A stretch of DNA of 64,000 bases from Caulobacter sp. (GTDB lineage Bacteria > Pseudomonadota > Alphaproteobacteria > Caulobacterales > Caulobacteraceae): positions 98,719 through 162,718 of the forward strand of contig JAUXMY010000017.1 of assembly GCA_030683005.1 (NCBI GenBank), written 5' to 3'. The notes under the pieces were generated by a model. That model was not told the DNA's origin. It ran no database searches and worked only from the letters and a program-made list of their open reading frames with translations. The translations under genes and the position numbers were made by a program. Shown here piece by piece: positions 42,224-50,969 of the stretch; position 1 is the stretch's first letter; each line of letters starts with the position of its first letter.

Positions 42224-42349
42224 CCCTCTGAAGGGATCTGGGACAGATCACCGCACCCCGGTCCTTTTGACACGCGTCAATACGACCTGGGATTAATCCT
42301 GCGATCAGGTTCATGCGCTCCAGACCCGGGCGCAGTCCAGGAGCGTCCG

Positions 42350-42868
42350 GTGATCAAGTTCGAGCCTGCCAGAACCCGGACCGGCAGAGACGTACGACGG
42401 GCCGCGGTCAGGCATGGCTGGAGCCACGTGCTGCGCGGTATCAGCCTGGCTGCAAGCCTGACCGACGGCGATATGGTCCATGGCATCATCCTGATCTCGA
42501 TCATCCATGCGAACACCGCGTCGCTGCGGCTGTCGAACGGCGACCAGGCCTACGACGTCGGCGCCAATCTTCCCGACGACAGTCTGAGGACGCCGGTCAG
42601 CGTCTATGCCATCGCCAAGCAGCTGGGGCTTCCCTACGAGACCGTTCGCCGCCACGTGGCCCGCCTGATCGACGAGGGGCGCTGCATCCGGGTCGGGGGA
42701 CGTGGGGGGATCATCGTGCCCGCGAGCGCCATCAGCGACATGCGACCGGACGCATTCATCGGCCAGTCGCTGGAGTCGCTGCGGGGACTGGTCTCGGAAC
42801 TGGACCGCATCGGGGCCGTCCAGAACCAGCTTTTTCATGACTCCGAGAAATCGCTCATGATCGGCTGA
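42350..42868 (+). CDS. Winged-helix transcriptional regulator
   Basis: PVSVYAIAKQLGLPYETVRRHVARLIDEGRCIRVGGRGGIIVP. Confidence 0.75.
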   Translation: MIKFEPARTRTGRDVRRAAVRHGWSHVLRGISLAASLTDGDMVHGIILISIIHANTASLRLSNGDQAYDVGANLPDDSLRTPVSVYAIAKQLGLPYETVRRHVARLIDEGRCIRVGGRGGIIVPASAISDMRPDAFIGQSLESLRGLVSELDRIGAVQNQLFHDSEKSLMIG

Positions 42869-43105
42869 AACTGGAAGTCGTGGTTTTCAGCTCTTCGCTC
42901 AAGGTATTCGCCGCCCCCGGTCGCGTCACCGCGAGCACTTTCATCAACGATGCTCGACCGAATTGTCGCATGCACCCATTTCGGGGCCAAATAGGCCTTC
43001 AGGACTAGGGGACCATAACCGGGGATTCACCACCAGGAACCGAGGTTCATCCACGGGTCGGCGCCGGTCGTTCGACCCCCAGTGTCCTGGCGATTGGTGT
43101 TCCAG

Positions 43106-43447
43106 ATGTCGAAATACGCGCTCCGACGGCCCTGTGACGAGAGCGATCGACCGTCGATCCAGGCGCTGACCATCGATCTGGGCATGCACCAGCATCTTCT
43201 GGCGATCCTGATCGGCGCCGTCGACCGACTGCCCGGCGGATCGGGGGCGCTCGCAGGCGCAACGGGCGACCTTGACGGACGCGAGGCGTTTGACGCGGCT
43301 CTGTCGGAAGTCCCCGACCCCTCGGCGCCGATGGCCCGACAGTTCCTCGCCGCCCATCGGGCGGAACCGGTCGACCGGGCGACGCGCGCCGCCCAGGCGC
43401 GCGCCACGACAATCACCGGCCGCCAGGAGGCCCGCCATGTCGACTGA
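43106..43447 (+). CDS. Small hypothetical protein overlapping start of globin-coupled chemoreceptor
   Basis: 113-aa ORF, stop at 43447 overlaps ATG at 43437. Confidence 0.45.
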   Translation: MSKYALRRPCDESDRPSIQALTIDLGMHQHLLAILIGAVDRLPGGSGALAGATGDLDGREAFDAALSEVPDPSAPMARQFLAAHRAEPVDRATRAAQARATTITGRQEARHVD

Positions 43448-45044
43448 CCACGCCCTGAACCAACGCCTGAGCTTCATGCAGCTCGACGACGCAGCCCGGG
43501 CCGACATCCGCGGCCTGCAGCCGGTTATCGCCAAGGCCATCCGTCCGGCGCTGGACGCCTTCTACGCCCAGATCCGGGCCTTCCCCGAAACCCGCGCCTT
43601 CTTCTCCAGCGACGCGCATATCGAGTCGGCGGCCGGTCGCCAGCAGCAGCACTGGGGCATCATCGCCTCGGCCGACTATGGCGAGGACTATGTCCGCGGC
43701 GTGCGCACCATCGGCCAGGTTCATGCCCGGATCGGTCTGGAGCCGCGCTGGTACATCGGCGGCTACGGCCTGCTCACCGAGCAACTGGTCAAGGCCGTCA
43801 TCCGCGAGGACTGGCCCAAGGGAATCCTGGCGAAGAAGGGCGGCGCCGAAGCGCTGGGAAGCAAGGTCGCCAGCCTGATCAAGGCCATCCTGCTGGACAT
43901 GGATTTCGCCATCTCGATCTACATCGAGACGCTGGAGGAACGGCGCAAGGCGGCCGAGGACATCCGCCTCGCCGCCGAGGCGCGGCAGGTGCAGGCCGTC
44001 GACGCCCTGGGCCGCGCCCTGACCCGCCTGGCCGCCGGCGATCTGGCCACGCCGTTCAGCGAGGATGTGGCGCCCGAATTCCAGAAGCTCAAGGACGACT
44101 ACAACGCCGCGATCGGGTCGCTCGCCGACACCCTGCGCGCGGTCTCGCGGTCCTCCGCCGCCATCGGCAGCGGATCGGACGAGATCTCCATGGCGTCCGA
44201 TGACCTTTCCCGCCGCACCGAGCAGCAGGCGGCCAGCCTCGAGGAGACCGCCGCCGCCCTCGACGAACTGACCGCCGCCGTCCGCAAGGCCGCCGAGGGC
44301 GCCAGCCAGGCGGCGAGCCTGGTGGGCACGGCGCGCGAGGAAGCCGAGCACTCCGGTCTGATCATGACCGACGCGGTCACGGCCATGGGCCAGATCGAGG
44401 CCTCCTCCGGTCAGATCGCCCAGATTATCGGCGTCATCGACGAGATCGCCTTCCAGACCAACCTGCTGGCGCTGAACGCCGGCGTCGAGGCGGCGCGGGC
44501 CGGCGACGCGGGGCGCGGCTTCGCCGTGGTCGCGTCCGAGGTCCGGGCCCTGGCCCAGCGCTCCGCGGAGGCGGCCAAGGAGATCAAGGGCCTGATCTCG
44601 GCCAGCACCCAGCACGTCGGCCGGGGGGCGAAACTGGTCGGCGAGACCGGCGGCGCGCTCAAGCGCATCGTCGAGCGCGTGGCCGAGATCAACAGCCTGG
44701 TCGCGGAGATCGCGGCCTCGTCCAAGGAGCAGGCCAACGGCCTCCACGAGGTCAACAACGCCGTCAATCACATGGACCAGGTCACCCAGCAGAACGCGGC
44801 CATGGTCGAGCAGTCGACGGCCGCGACCCATTCCCTGAAGTCCGAGACCGCCGAACTGGGCCGGCTGGTCGGCCGCTTCAGGCTGGCGGGGGGCGACAGG
44901 ATTTCAGAAGCGCCGGCGCCGGTCAGGCAGCCCTCGGCGGCTCCGGCGGTGCTGGAAGCCCGCCGCCGACTGTCCGCCGCCGCGCCGCTGACGAGCGGCG
45001 CCAACGCCCTGAAGACCGAGGCCTCGAACTGGGAAGAGTTCTGA
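43437..45044 (+). CDS. Globin-coupled methyl-accepting chemotaxis protein (HemAT-like)
   Basis: N-term protoglobin-like [58 protein letters not shown]-type; C-term MCP hairpin [54 protein letters not shown]. Confidence 0.93.
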   Translation: MSTDHALNQRLSFMQLDDAARADIRGLQPVIAKAIRPALDAFYAQIRAFPETRAFFSSDAHIESAAGRQQQHWGIIASADYGEDYVRGVRTIGQVHARIGLEPRWYIGGYGLLTEQLVKAVIREDWPKGILAKKGGAEALGSKVASLIKAILLDMDFAISIYIETLEERRKAAEDIRLAAEARQVQAVDALGRALTRLAAGDLATPFSEDVAPEFQKLKDDYNAAIGSLADTLRAVSRSSAAIGSGSDEISMASDDLSRRTEQQAASLEETAAALDELTAAVRKAAEGASQAASLVGTAREEAEHSGLIMTDAVTAMGQIEASSGQIAQIIGVIDEIAFQTNLLALNAGVEAARAGDAGRGFAVVASEVRALAQRSAEAAKEIKGLISASTQHVGRGAKLVGETGGALKRIVERVAEINSLVAEIAASSKEQANGLHEVNNAVNHMDQVTQQNAAMVEQSTAATHSLKSETAELGRLVGRFRLAGGDRISEAPAPVRQPSAAPAVLEARRRLSAAAPLTSGANALKTEASNWEEF

Positions 45045-45046
45045 GC

Positions 45047-45532
45047 ATGGACAGTCTCGCCCGTCGCGGGCCGGGTCACGGCGAGTACGTCGCATTCCGC
45101 GTCGCCGGTCAGTCCTTCTGCGTCGACATCATGACCGTGCGGGAAATCCGCGGCTGGTCGGCGGAGACGCGGGTTCCGCAAGCCCCGGCCTACATGCGCG
45201 GCGTCACCAACCTGCGGGGGGCGATCCTGCCGATCATCGACGCGGCCACGCGACTGGACCTGCCGTCGGCCGGCCCGTCGGCCCGCAGCGTAACCATCGT
45301 CCTTCAGCATGGCGACCGCCTCGCCGGACTGCTGGTCGACGAGGTGTCCGACATCGTCACCGTGGCCCCCGAGGACATCCAGCCGACACCGGACCTCGCC
45401 TGTACGGCCGAGGACGGATTCGTCTGCGGACTGATCTCGATGAACGGCGACCTGATGAGCAAGGTGTCGGTCGAGCGGCTGCTGTTCGGCGGACCGGGGC
45501 CGACGGACCTTGCCGCGCCCGTCGCGGCCTGA
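45047..45532 (+). CDS. cheW: Chemotaxis coupling protein CheW
   Basis: YVAFRVAGQSFCVDIMTVREI, YMRGVTNLRGAILPIIDAATRL, GLLVDEVSDIV. Confidence 0.94.
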   Translation: MDSLARRGPGHGEYVAFRVAGQSFCVDIMTVREIRGWSAETRVPQAPAYMRGVTNLRGAILPIIDAATRLDLPSAGPSARSVTIVLQHGDRLAGLLVDEVSDIVTVAPEDIQPTPDLACTAEDGFVCGLISMNGDLMSKVSVERLLFGGPGPTDLAAPVAA

Positions 45533-45547
45533 CGACGTCGTCGTTGC

Positions 45548-45740
45548 TCAGGCCGACAGCAGGAGCGGCTCGGCGACGTCCGGACCCGTACCCTCGAGGC
45601 GGGCCCCTCCGAAGTCGGTGGGGCGGGTCGCGCCGCGTTCCAGCTTGAGATCCTGCAAAGCCGCACCGGCGAGGCGCGCATGCGTCAGGTTCGCTCCCCG
45701 AAAGCTCGCGCCGCGAAGGTCCGCCCCCCCTGAGGCGCAC
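45548..45740 (-). pseudogene. Pentapeptide-repeat protein remnant with apparent frameshift at a G7 tract
   Basis: Minus strand frame after the tract reads GADLRGASFRGANLTHARLAGAALQDLKLERGATRPTDFGGARLEGTGPDVAEPLLLSA*; GTG CGC CTC AGG start lies in the -1/+1 frame; removing one G from the run of seven restores MRLRGADLRGASFRGANL. Confidence 0.6.
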
Positions 45741-45871
45741 TGTCGCGGCCAGGCGCCGCCGTCATCGAATCACGCCAGCATCGTCGAACGGCTCCGGGGA
45801 GGGGCCGCGCGGGGAACCTCGCCCGACAGACGGCGTTGGTCCTGCGGGCGGGATGCTTTGGAGGGCTAGCC

Positions 45872-45961
45872 GTGAAAGATATGCTGTACTGGAGCCTGGC
45901 GGTGCCGGCGACGGTGGTGGTTGCGTTGATCCTGCTCAGGTTGATGCGCATGCCCGTCTAG
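45872..45961 (+). CDS. 29-aa single-pass membrane micropeptide
   Basis: GTG start; MKDMLYWSLAVPATVVVALILLRLMRMPV*. Confidence 0.35.
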   Translation: MKDMLYWSLAVPATVVVALILLRLMRMPV

Positions 45962-46173
45962 CCGCCGCGCCCTGAAGCATCCGTGATCGCGCCCTCGTCA
46001 TGGATTGGAATGCGCCGCGCTATCGCGCCATTTGACGATGAGTTCACCTGTAGTCGTTGCGCCGGAAGATAGTTGCGATGCCATGCCCATTGCCGTGGTA
46101 AGGTCTTGAGAACTCGCGGGCTGTCGGGATTTCTGACGGAGCCGCCGCGAAATCCGCCAGGCGCCTGGCCAAG

Positions 46174-47259
46174 ATGAAATCGAAAGTGTCGCCCATGGTC
46201 GCCCCTACACTGGACGGCGAGGCCGTCCTCGGGCTGGCGCTGGCGCTTGTCCAGTCTTCCACAGCGCCGGTGCTGCTGCTGGACGGCGACCTCAACGTCC
46301 TCGCCGCCAGCGCCTCGTTCAGCCGGACGTTCGGGCTTGACCCCGCCGGCATCATCGGCCGGCCCGTCTTCGCGCTCGGCCATGGCGAATGGGACGTGCC
46401 CCAGCTTCGTTCTCTGCTGACGACCACAGTCACCGGCGCGGCCGAGGTCGACGCCTACGAACTGGATCTCCAGGCGCCCGGCGAGCCCGTCCGTCGCCTG
46501 GTGCTCAACGCCCGCAATCTCAGCTATGGCGCGCCGGGGACTGTCCGGCTGATGCTCACCCTGGCCGACGTCACCGACGCCCGCGACGGCGAGGCGCTTC
46601 GCGACAGGTTGGTCCTGGAAAAGGGCGTCCTGCTGCAGGAGCTGCAGCACCGGGTGGCCAACAGTCTGCAAATCATCGCCAGCGTTATTCTGCAGACCGC
46701 CCGCAAGGCGCAGTCCGACGAAACGCGTATGTATCTCACCGACGCCCACAGCCGGGTGATGTCGGTGGCCGAGCTGCAGCGGCAGCTGTCGGAGACCTCG
46801 GTGGGCGACGTCGAGTTGCGCGTCTATTTCACCGCCCTGTGCAACAGCATCGGCGCCTCGATGATCCGCGACCCGGGCCAGATCGCCCTGTCGGTCGACG
46901 CCGACGAGAGCCACTCAACCGCCGATGTTTCGGTCAGCCTGGGCCTGATCGTCACCGAGCTGGTGATCAATTCCCTCAAGCACGCCTTTCCGGACGGCGC
47001 GAGCGGCGGCATCATCGTCCGCTATCGTTCGGAGGGTCCGGACTGGACCCTGTCGGTGACCGACAACGGGGTCGGTTTGCCCAAGGACCCCGCCGACGCG
47101 GAGCCCGGGCTGGGCACCAGCATCGTTCGGGCGCTGGCCCAGCAGTTGAAGGCCGACATCACGGCGGCGAGCGCCAACCCCGGCACGACCGTGTCGATCA
47201 GCCACCGCGAGCCTGCGCCTGGCGCGGCCAGCCCGAAGCCTGCAACGCTGGCGGTGTAG
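46174..47259 (+). CDS. PAS-like sensor histidine kinase (HisKA_2/HWE type)
   Basis: LLQELQHRVANSLQIIASVILQTARKAQ; GLIVTELVINSLKHAFPDG; VTDNGVGLP. Confidence 0.9.
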   Translation: MKSKVSPMVAPTLDGEAVLGLALALVQSSTAPVLLLDGDLNVLAASASFSRTFGLDPAGIIGRPVFALGHGEWDVPQLRSLLTTTVTGAAEVDAYELDLQAPGEPVRRLVLNARNLSYGAPGTVRLMLTLADVTDARDGEALRDRLVLEKGVLLQELQHRVANSLQIIASVILQTARKAQSDETRMYLTDAHSRVMSVAELQRQLSETSVGDVELRVYFTALCNSIGASMIRDPGQIALSVDADESHSTADVSVSLGLIVTELVINSLKHAFPDGASGGIIVRYRSEGPDWTLSVTDNGVGLPKDPADAEPGLGTSIVRALAQQLKADITAASANPGTTVSISHREPAPGAASPKPATLAV

Positions 47260-47296
47260 GGCAGCGGCCGCGCCGCCGTCAGGGCGGTCGCCAGGA

Positions 47297-47620
47297 TCAG
47301 TGTCCCTTGCGGTCCGTGGTCTTGCCGAAGGTGCGCTCCAGCACGGTCGTCAGCTTGCCGAGCGCGCCGGCGGCGGCCTGGTCGATCGAGTCCGCCTGGT
47401 CAGTGACCGACACCGGATCGTGACCCGCGGGCCGCGCCTCGATCTGGCAGCGCTTGTCGTTGCCGCCGCTGCGGTCGCCGTTCTCGTCGCCGACGTGAAG
47501 CTCCACCCGGGTCAGTCGGTCCTCGAACCGCGACAGCCGCTCTCTCACCGAGGCCTCAAGGCTGTCCACCATGGCCTGGCGGCCGACGAGATTGTTGGCG
47601 GTATTGATCTGGATATCCAT
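47297..47620 (-). CDS. HPF/RaiA-family ribosome-associated protein
   Basis: MDIQINTANNLVGRQAMVDSLEASVRERLSRFEDRLTRVELHVGDENG. Confidence 0.8.
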   Translation of the reverse strand: MDIQINTANNLVGRQAMVDSLEASVRERLSRFEDRLTRVELHVGDENGDRSGGNDKRCQIEARPAGHDPVSVTDQADSIDQAAAGALGKLTTVLERTFGKTTDRKGH

Positions 47621-47647
47621 GACGTCTCCTGAAGGGGTGGGATCGGG

Positions 47648-47866
47648 TCAGCGCGACTTGCGCGACCGCTCCAGCACCGGGCGTTGTCCCTCCGCGTCGA
47701 AGGCGCCCGAGGGGGCGATGCCTGTGTTGGGCGTATCGTTCATGCCCTCGTGCGCCGTCCGCTCGGGCGGGGGATGATGCGGCGCGGGCGCGGCGTTCTT
47801 CAGCGCCATCGCCTTGTCGGCGATGTCCTGCTGGGTCACCGGGGCGGATTTTTCGGGCTTGGACAT
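47648..47866 (-). CDS. Hypothetical small hydrophilic protein
   Basis: MSKPEKSAPVTQQDIADKAMALKNAAPAPHHPPPERTAHEGMNDTPNTG... Confidence 0.5.
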   Translation of the reverse strand: MSKPEKSAPVTQQDIADKAMALKNAAPAPHHPPPERTAHEGMNDTPNTGIAPSGAFDAEGQRPVLERSRKSR

Positions 47867-48100
47867 GACGGGTTTTCTCCGGGGGATACCCTGAGCTAAC
47901 TCGCGACCGGCGGTGAGGTTGCCCCGCAGCAGGGCGCAGGCCCCGCCATCCAGGGCGAGCCCGATGTCGTGGCCGGTCGTGGTGGCATCCTGCGACAGCG
48001 GAAGTCGTCGCCTGCAACCGCTGTTGGTCGAGGTCGCCCCCGCCCGGCCGGCAAGCGCCATCAGCGCCAGACAAGGATGCTCCCGTCTGCTGAACGCTCT

Positions 48101-48397
48101 TCAGCGCCTGTCCAGGAGCTTCCGGAGAAAGCCTTTGCTCGGCGCAGAAACCTTGCCGCTCAACCGCCGCGCGGCCTCCTCAAGAACCTTGCGTCGGAAC
48201 GTTCGGTTCGTCGGTCGAGAAGCCTTCTCAGCGGCTATGCGCGCCGCGTCGTCGCCGTGAAGCTTCTTCAGAAACTCAACTTCTATACGCACCTCCTGCT
48301 CAAATGCAGCGCGCTGTTGCGCATTGAAAAACATGGTCGCATCCAAGTATCTGGAGGTAAAATCGAACATTGTTATCCAGAGCAGATACCGACCCAA
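48101..48397 (-). CDS. Hypothetical protein (accessory region)
   Basis: 98-aa ORF, hydrophilic helical C-term; no family recognised. Confidence 0.4.
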   Translation of the reverse strand: MGRYLLWITMFDFTSRYLDATMFFNAQQRAAFEQEVRIEVEFLKKLHGDDAARIAAEKASRPTNRTFRRKVLEEAARRLSGKVSAPSKGFLRKLLDRR

Positions 48398-48657
48398 ATC
48401 AAGACCAACGAATCGAAGGCGACAAAATCACGCAGGGTCGCGTGCAGGTCCGATGTCCAGTCGGAACGACCCTCGGCCTTCATGAGCATCCGCTCGAAAT
48501 CAGCCGCCGCGATCCGGGCCCTCTGGATGGCCGCTGCGATACCCCGTCTCCAGTCACCGGACCCAATGCGTCCGCCCAATCGTCTCGACCACACCCCCGC
48601 GCCCTGAGCTGATGTCAGACCACCCGCTCTCTGACGATCAGACCTGGGAGTTGTCAC
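48373..48657 (-). CDS. Hypothetical protein (accessory region)
   Basis: 94-aa ORF overlapping the next gene downstream; start uncertain. Confidence 0.35.
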   Translation of the reverse strand: MTTPRSDRQRAGGLTSAQGAGVWSRRLGGRIGSGDWRRGIAAAIQRARIAAADFERMLMKAEGRSDWTSDLHATLRDFVAFDSLVLIWVGICSG

Positions 48658-48876
48658 CAGGATCGTGGTCCTGACGGTGGCTGAAACCGTCGAGACGGTT
48701 GAGGGGACTGTTCCTGCGGTTCGAGGCCGTTGTGATACACAGCTGTGCTACAGCCGGAATCGGCGGAAACCCTTACAGGATAACGGTTCTCGGGCGGTTC
48801 GGAAGGGACCGCGTGACACGCCGTTGTGTCACAGAATGGGTCCTGATTGCCCTCAACCCCTTGTCCAGTAAGGGAT

Positions 48877-48894
48877 TGGTGGAGCCGAGGGGAG
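48877..48894. repeat. Putative att copy: duplicate of tRNA-Ala 3' end
   Basis: tggtggagccgaggggag identical to 52102..52119 (tRNA-Ala 3' end incl. CCA), same orientation. Confidence 0.7.
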
Positions 48895-49014
48895 GCTCCA
48901 CCAACGGACCGAAATCCAAGAAAAACAGACGCTTGATCGATGCCGCGCGACTGGAAATCGGTAGCGCGTAGCAGCTGTGTGTAGCAAGTTCGGAATGTCA
49001 TTCGAACCGAACAG

Positions 49015-49470
49015 ATGCCCCGTCAGCCCGTCCAACCGGAATACGCCCACTTCGTATTTGAAGTCAGCGCGCCGCAGTTTGCCTACAGCTTCTCCTCGCG
49101 CCTTCGGAAGCATGATCCGGAGCCGTACTGGGAGCATCCAAAGCTGGAGCTTGCGGGGAAGTGCCTCTACCCGGCCAAGTTCGCTGATCGGATTGGAAAG
49201 ATCGACATCGTCGCAGATCGCGAGCTGCCCAAGCCACAACAGGGTAGCTGGCGCGCATCTGGTGAGTGGATTGGATACCTCGAAGCGGGGAAGTCCAAGT
49301 TGCAGTACTACGGCAGCGTTCCGCCGGACGCTTTGGGATGGGTCCTGACCGGCATTGCATCGGGCATGACCCGGTTTGTCACCGTCAACGGCGAGCCTCT
49401 CAAGCGCGGAACGGCACGCATCCGGGGGTGCAGCTTCGATGCGGATTTCTTCCGGGAAGACTTCTACTAG
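49015..49470 (+). CDS. Hypothetical accessory protein
   Basis: 151-aa ORF MPRQPVQPEYAHFVFEVSAPQFAYSFSSRLRKHDPEPYWEH...; no family recognised. Confidence 0.55.
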   Translation: MPRQPVQPEYAHFVFEVSAPQFAYSFSSRLRKHDPEPYWEHPKLELAGKCLYPAKFADRIGKIDIVADRELPKPQQGSWRASGEWIGYLEAGKSKLQYYGSVPPDALGWVLTGIASGMTRFVTVNGEPLKRGTARIRGCSFDADFFREDFY

Positions 49471-49480
49471 AGAGCTCTGA

Positions 49481-49804
49481 TCAGAGCGGACGGCTGCCCT
49501 TCGCAAACTCGAAAGTCGCTTCTTGGTGGGCTCGCAAGAACGACTCCGGGTCGTCGACTTTGAGGCCCAGTCTTTCTGCTCCGGCGACAAAGCCGCTCAT
49601 GGACGACTCTTCGAGCGCGCCTGTGTGCCGGTTCGTGCCGTTGACCACGATCGCGGTGATCAAGGGCGCGCCGCGTGCATGGGCTTTGGCGAGAACGAGA
49701 TCGAGGTGACGCGGCATCTGCCGGCGAACCTTGGTCCAGTCGCAGCCATTGGCCTTCGCAACGTCGCCATAGCTCAGAAACTTGTCGTCCCTGAGGTCAA
49801 GCAA
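49481..49804 (-). CDS. Hypothetical accessory protein (TTG start or 5'-truncated)
   Basis: VALQLLDLRDDKFLSYGDVAKANGCDWTKVRRQMPRHLDLVLAKAHARGAPLITAIVVNG; coding-like composition continues upstream of the ORF-track start without an ATG. Confidence 0.5.
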   Translation of the reverse strand: MLDLRDDKFLSYGDVAKANGCDWTKVRRQMPRHLDLVLAKAHARGAPLITAIVVNGTNRHTGALEESSMSGFVAGAERLGLKVDDPESFLRAHQEATFEFAKGSRPL

Positions 49805-50035
49805 CTGAAGGGCAACCTCTCCGGCGGGGAAAAGGGGCTTCTGGTCACGCTGGGCACCATCTCAAGCAAGGCTGAGCTGTTCTCACGGACGGTGCCGGAT
49901 ATCCGGCTCATCGATGGACAGGGTCTCGTGAAGCTCGTGCTGGAACACTACGAACAGTTCGACAGTCGCTATCGCGCAGCCGTGCCGCTCAAACGGGTCT
50001 ACCTTCCCGCGCCGCCGGATGGGGAGGCGGAGTAG
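49790..50035 (+). pseudogene. C-terminal fragment of an Mrr-like restriction endonuclease
   Basis: VKQLKGNLSGGEKGLLVTLGTISSKAELFSRTVPDIRLIDGQGLVKLVLEHYEQFDSRYRAAVPLKRVYLPAP resembles Mrr_cat C-termini; N-terminal half missing. Confidence 0.55.
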
Positions 50036-50040
50036 ATCGC

Positions 50041-50580
50041 ATGAGCTTTCTGGAAGATCTTGTCGCCCGTCCATTGGGGCAGGGAGCCGAAGGGCTTCAT
50101 GCCGAAGGGCTGTTCATCGGGAACGGTGACTTGGCGCTAGAGGTCGCGGTCTATACCGCCGCTGCTCGCCCCACCGCCAAGACCATTGTTGACGCCTGGA
50201 AGGCACGGCGGGCTGGCAGACCGACGCCCGTGCTCGTCGTCGTGCTTCATGATGGCAAAGCATGGCTCGGCGGCCCCACGGGGGAAACCCTCCCCATTCA
50301 TGCGGAGAAGGACAAGGGCGCTATCGAGCGGCTGTGCCTGTCCGCGCTGAAGCAGCCGGATCGACATGCGGCGCTCCTGTTCCTGGCTCAAGCTCTGCCT
50401 AGCCTGGACACCATTGCACCCGGCCTGCGCAATGAGGGTCTGTTCGCCCTTCATGAACTGACCGCAGACGCCCCGAGGCGGGCGGAATGGGTGGAGCACG
50501 GGCGTCGCGCAAGGGGCTCGTTCGGTGCGGTTACTTCCAGCAGAGCTTTCACCCCGTTCCACGAACCAACCGAACCTTGA
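50041..50580 (+). pseudogene. N-terminal fragment of a large protein, possibly restriction-modification associated
   Basis: FLEDLVARPLGQGAEGLHAEGLFIGNGDLALEVAVYTAAARPTAKTIVDAWKARRAGRPTPVLVVVLHDGKAWLGG..RNEGLFALHELT; reads like the N-terminus of large methylase/BREX-like proteins (from memory), abrupt unrelated C-term. Confidence 0.4.
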
Positions 50581-50969
50581 CAGTATGGCTTCCGGCGAAA
50601 GTCTTGGCGGGCAACTATCCTGGTGAATTCACCTACCGCTTCGCGCCCAGGTCGCCGGGCGGGGAGCTCCGGCTCTACGAGATATCGGCAGATGACATTC
50701 GTATGGAGGGTGCGTCCGACCTCGTCGAAGGTCTGATCGAGCGCTACGGCGCGCCCACCATAGATCGGTCAGATACGATGCAGACCCGCTCGGGAGCTGT
50801 CTTTCCAAGACGCTCGCTTCAGTGGCGCAGTGGTCAGCAGACGATCACCTTGATTGCGCCTGGCGAGGCTCGTGATTTCTTGTCGCTCACGTTCCGCCAA
50901 GTCGATCATGCAGAAGCGGTGGAACGTGATCTGCGAGAGGCGCTGGGCTCGCCGGCCTCTCGGCTCTAG
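50487..50969 (+). CDS. Hypothetical protein (possibly 5'-truncated)
   Basis: LPAKVLAGNYPGEFTYRFAPRSPGG..LVEGLIERYGAPTIDRSDTMQTRSGAVFPRRSLQW. Confidence 0.4.
   Translation: MGGARASRKGLVRCGYFQQSFHPVPRTNRTLTVWLPAKVLAGNYPGEFTYRFAPRSPGGELRLYEISADDIRMEGASDLVEGLIERYGAPTIDRSDTMQTRSGAVFPRRSLQWRSGQQTITLIAPGEARDFLSLTFRQVDHAEAVERDLREALGSPASRL

Noticed and set aside
43413-44831. 472-aa minus-strand ORF
   Set aside because: Antisense to the globin-coupled chemoreceptor gene
46044-46433. Minus-strand ORF opposite the sensor kinase start
   Set aside because: Antisense to the kinase PAS region; no RBS or motif
48654-49001. 115-aa minus-strand ORF across the left att copy
   Set aside because: Runs through the hairpin and repeats; composition not protein-like
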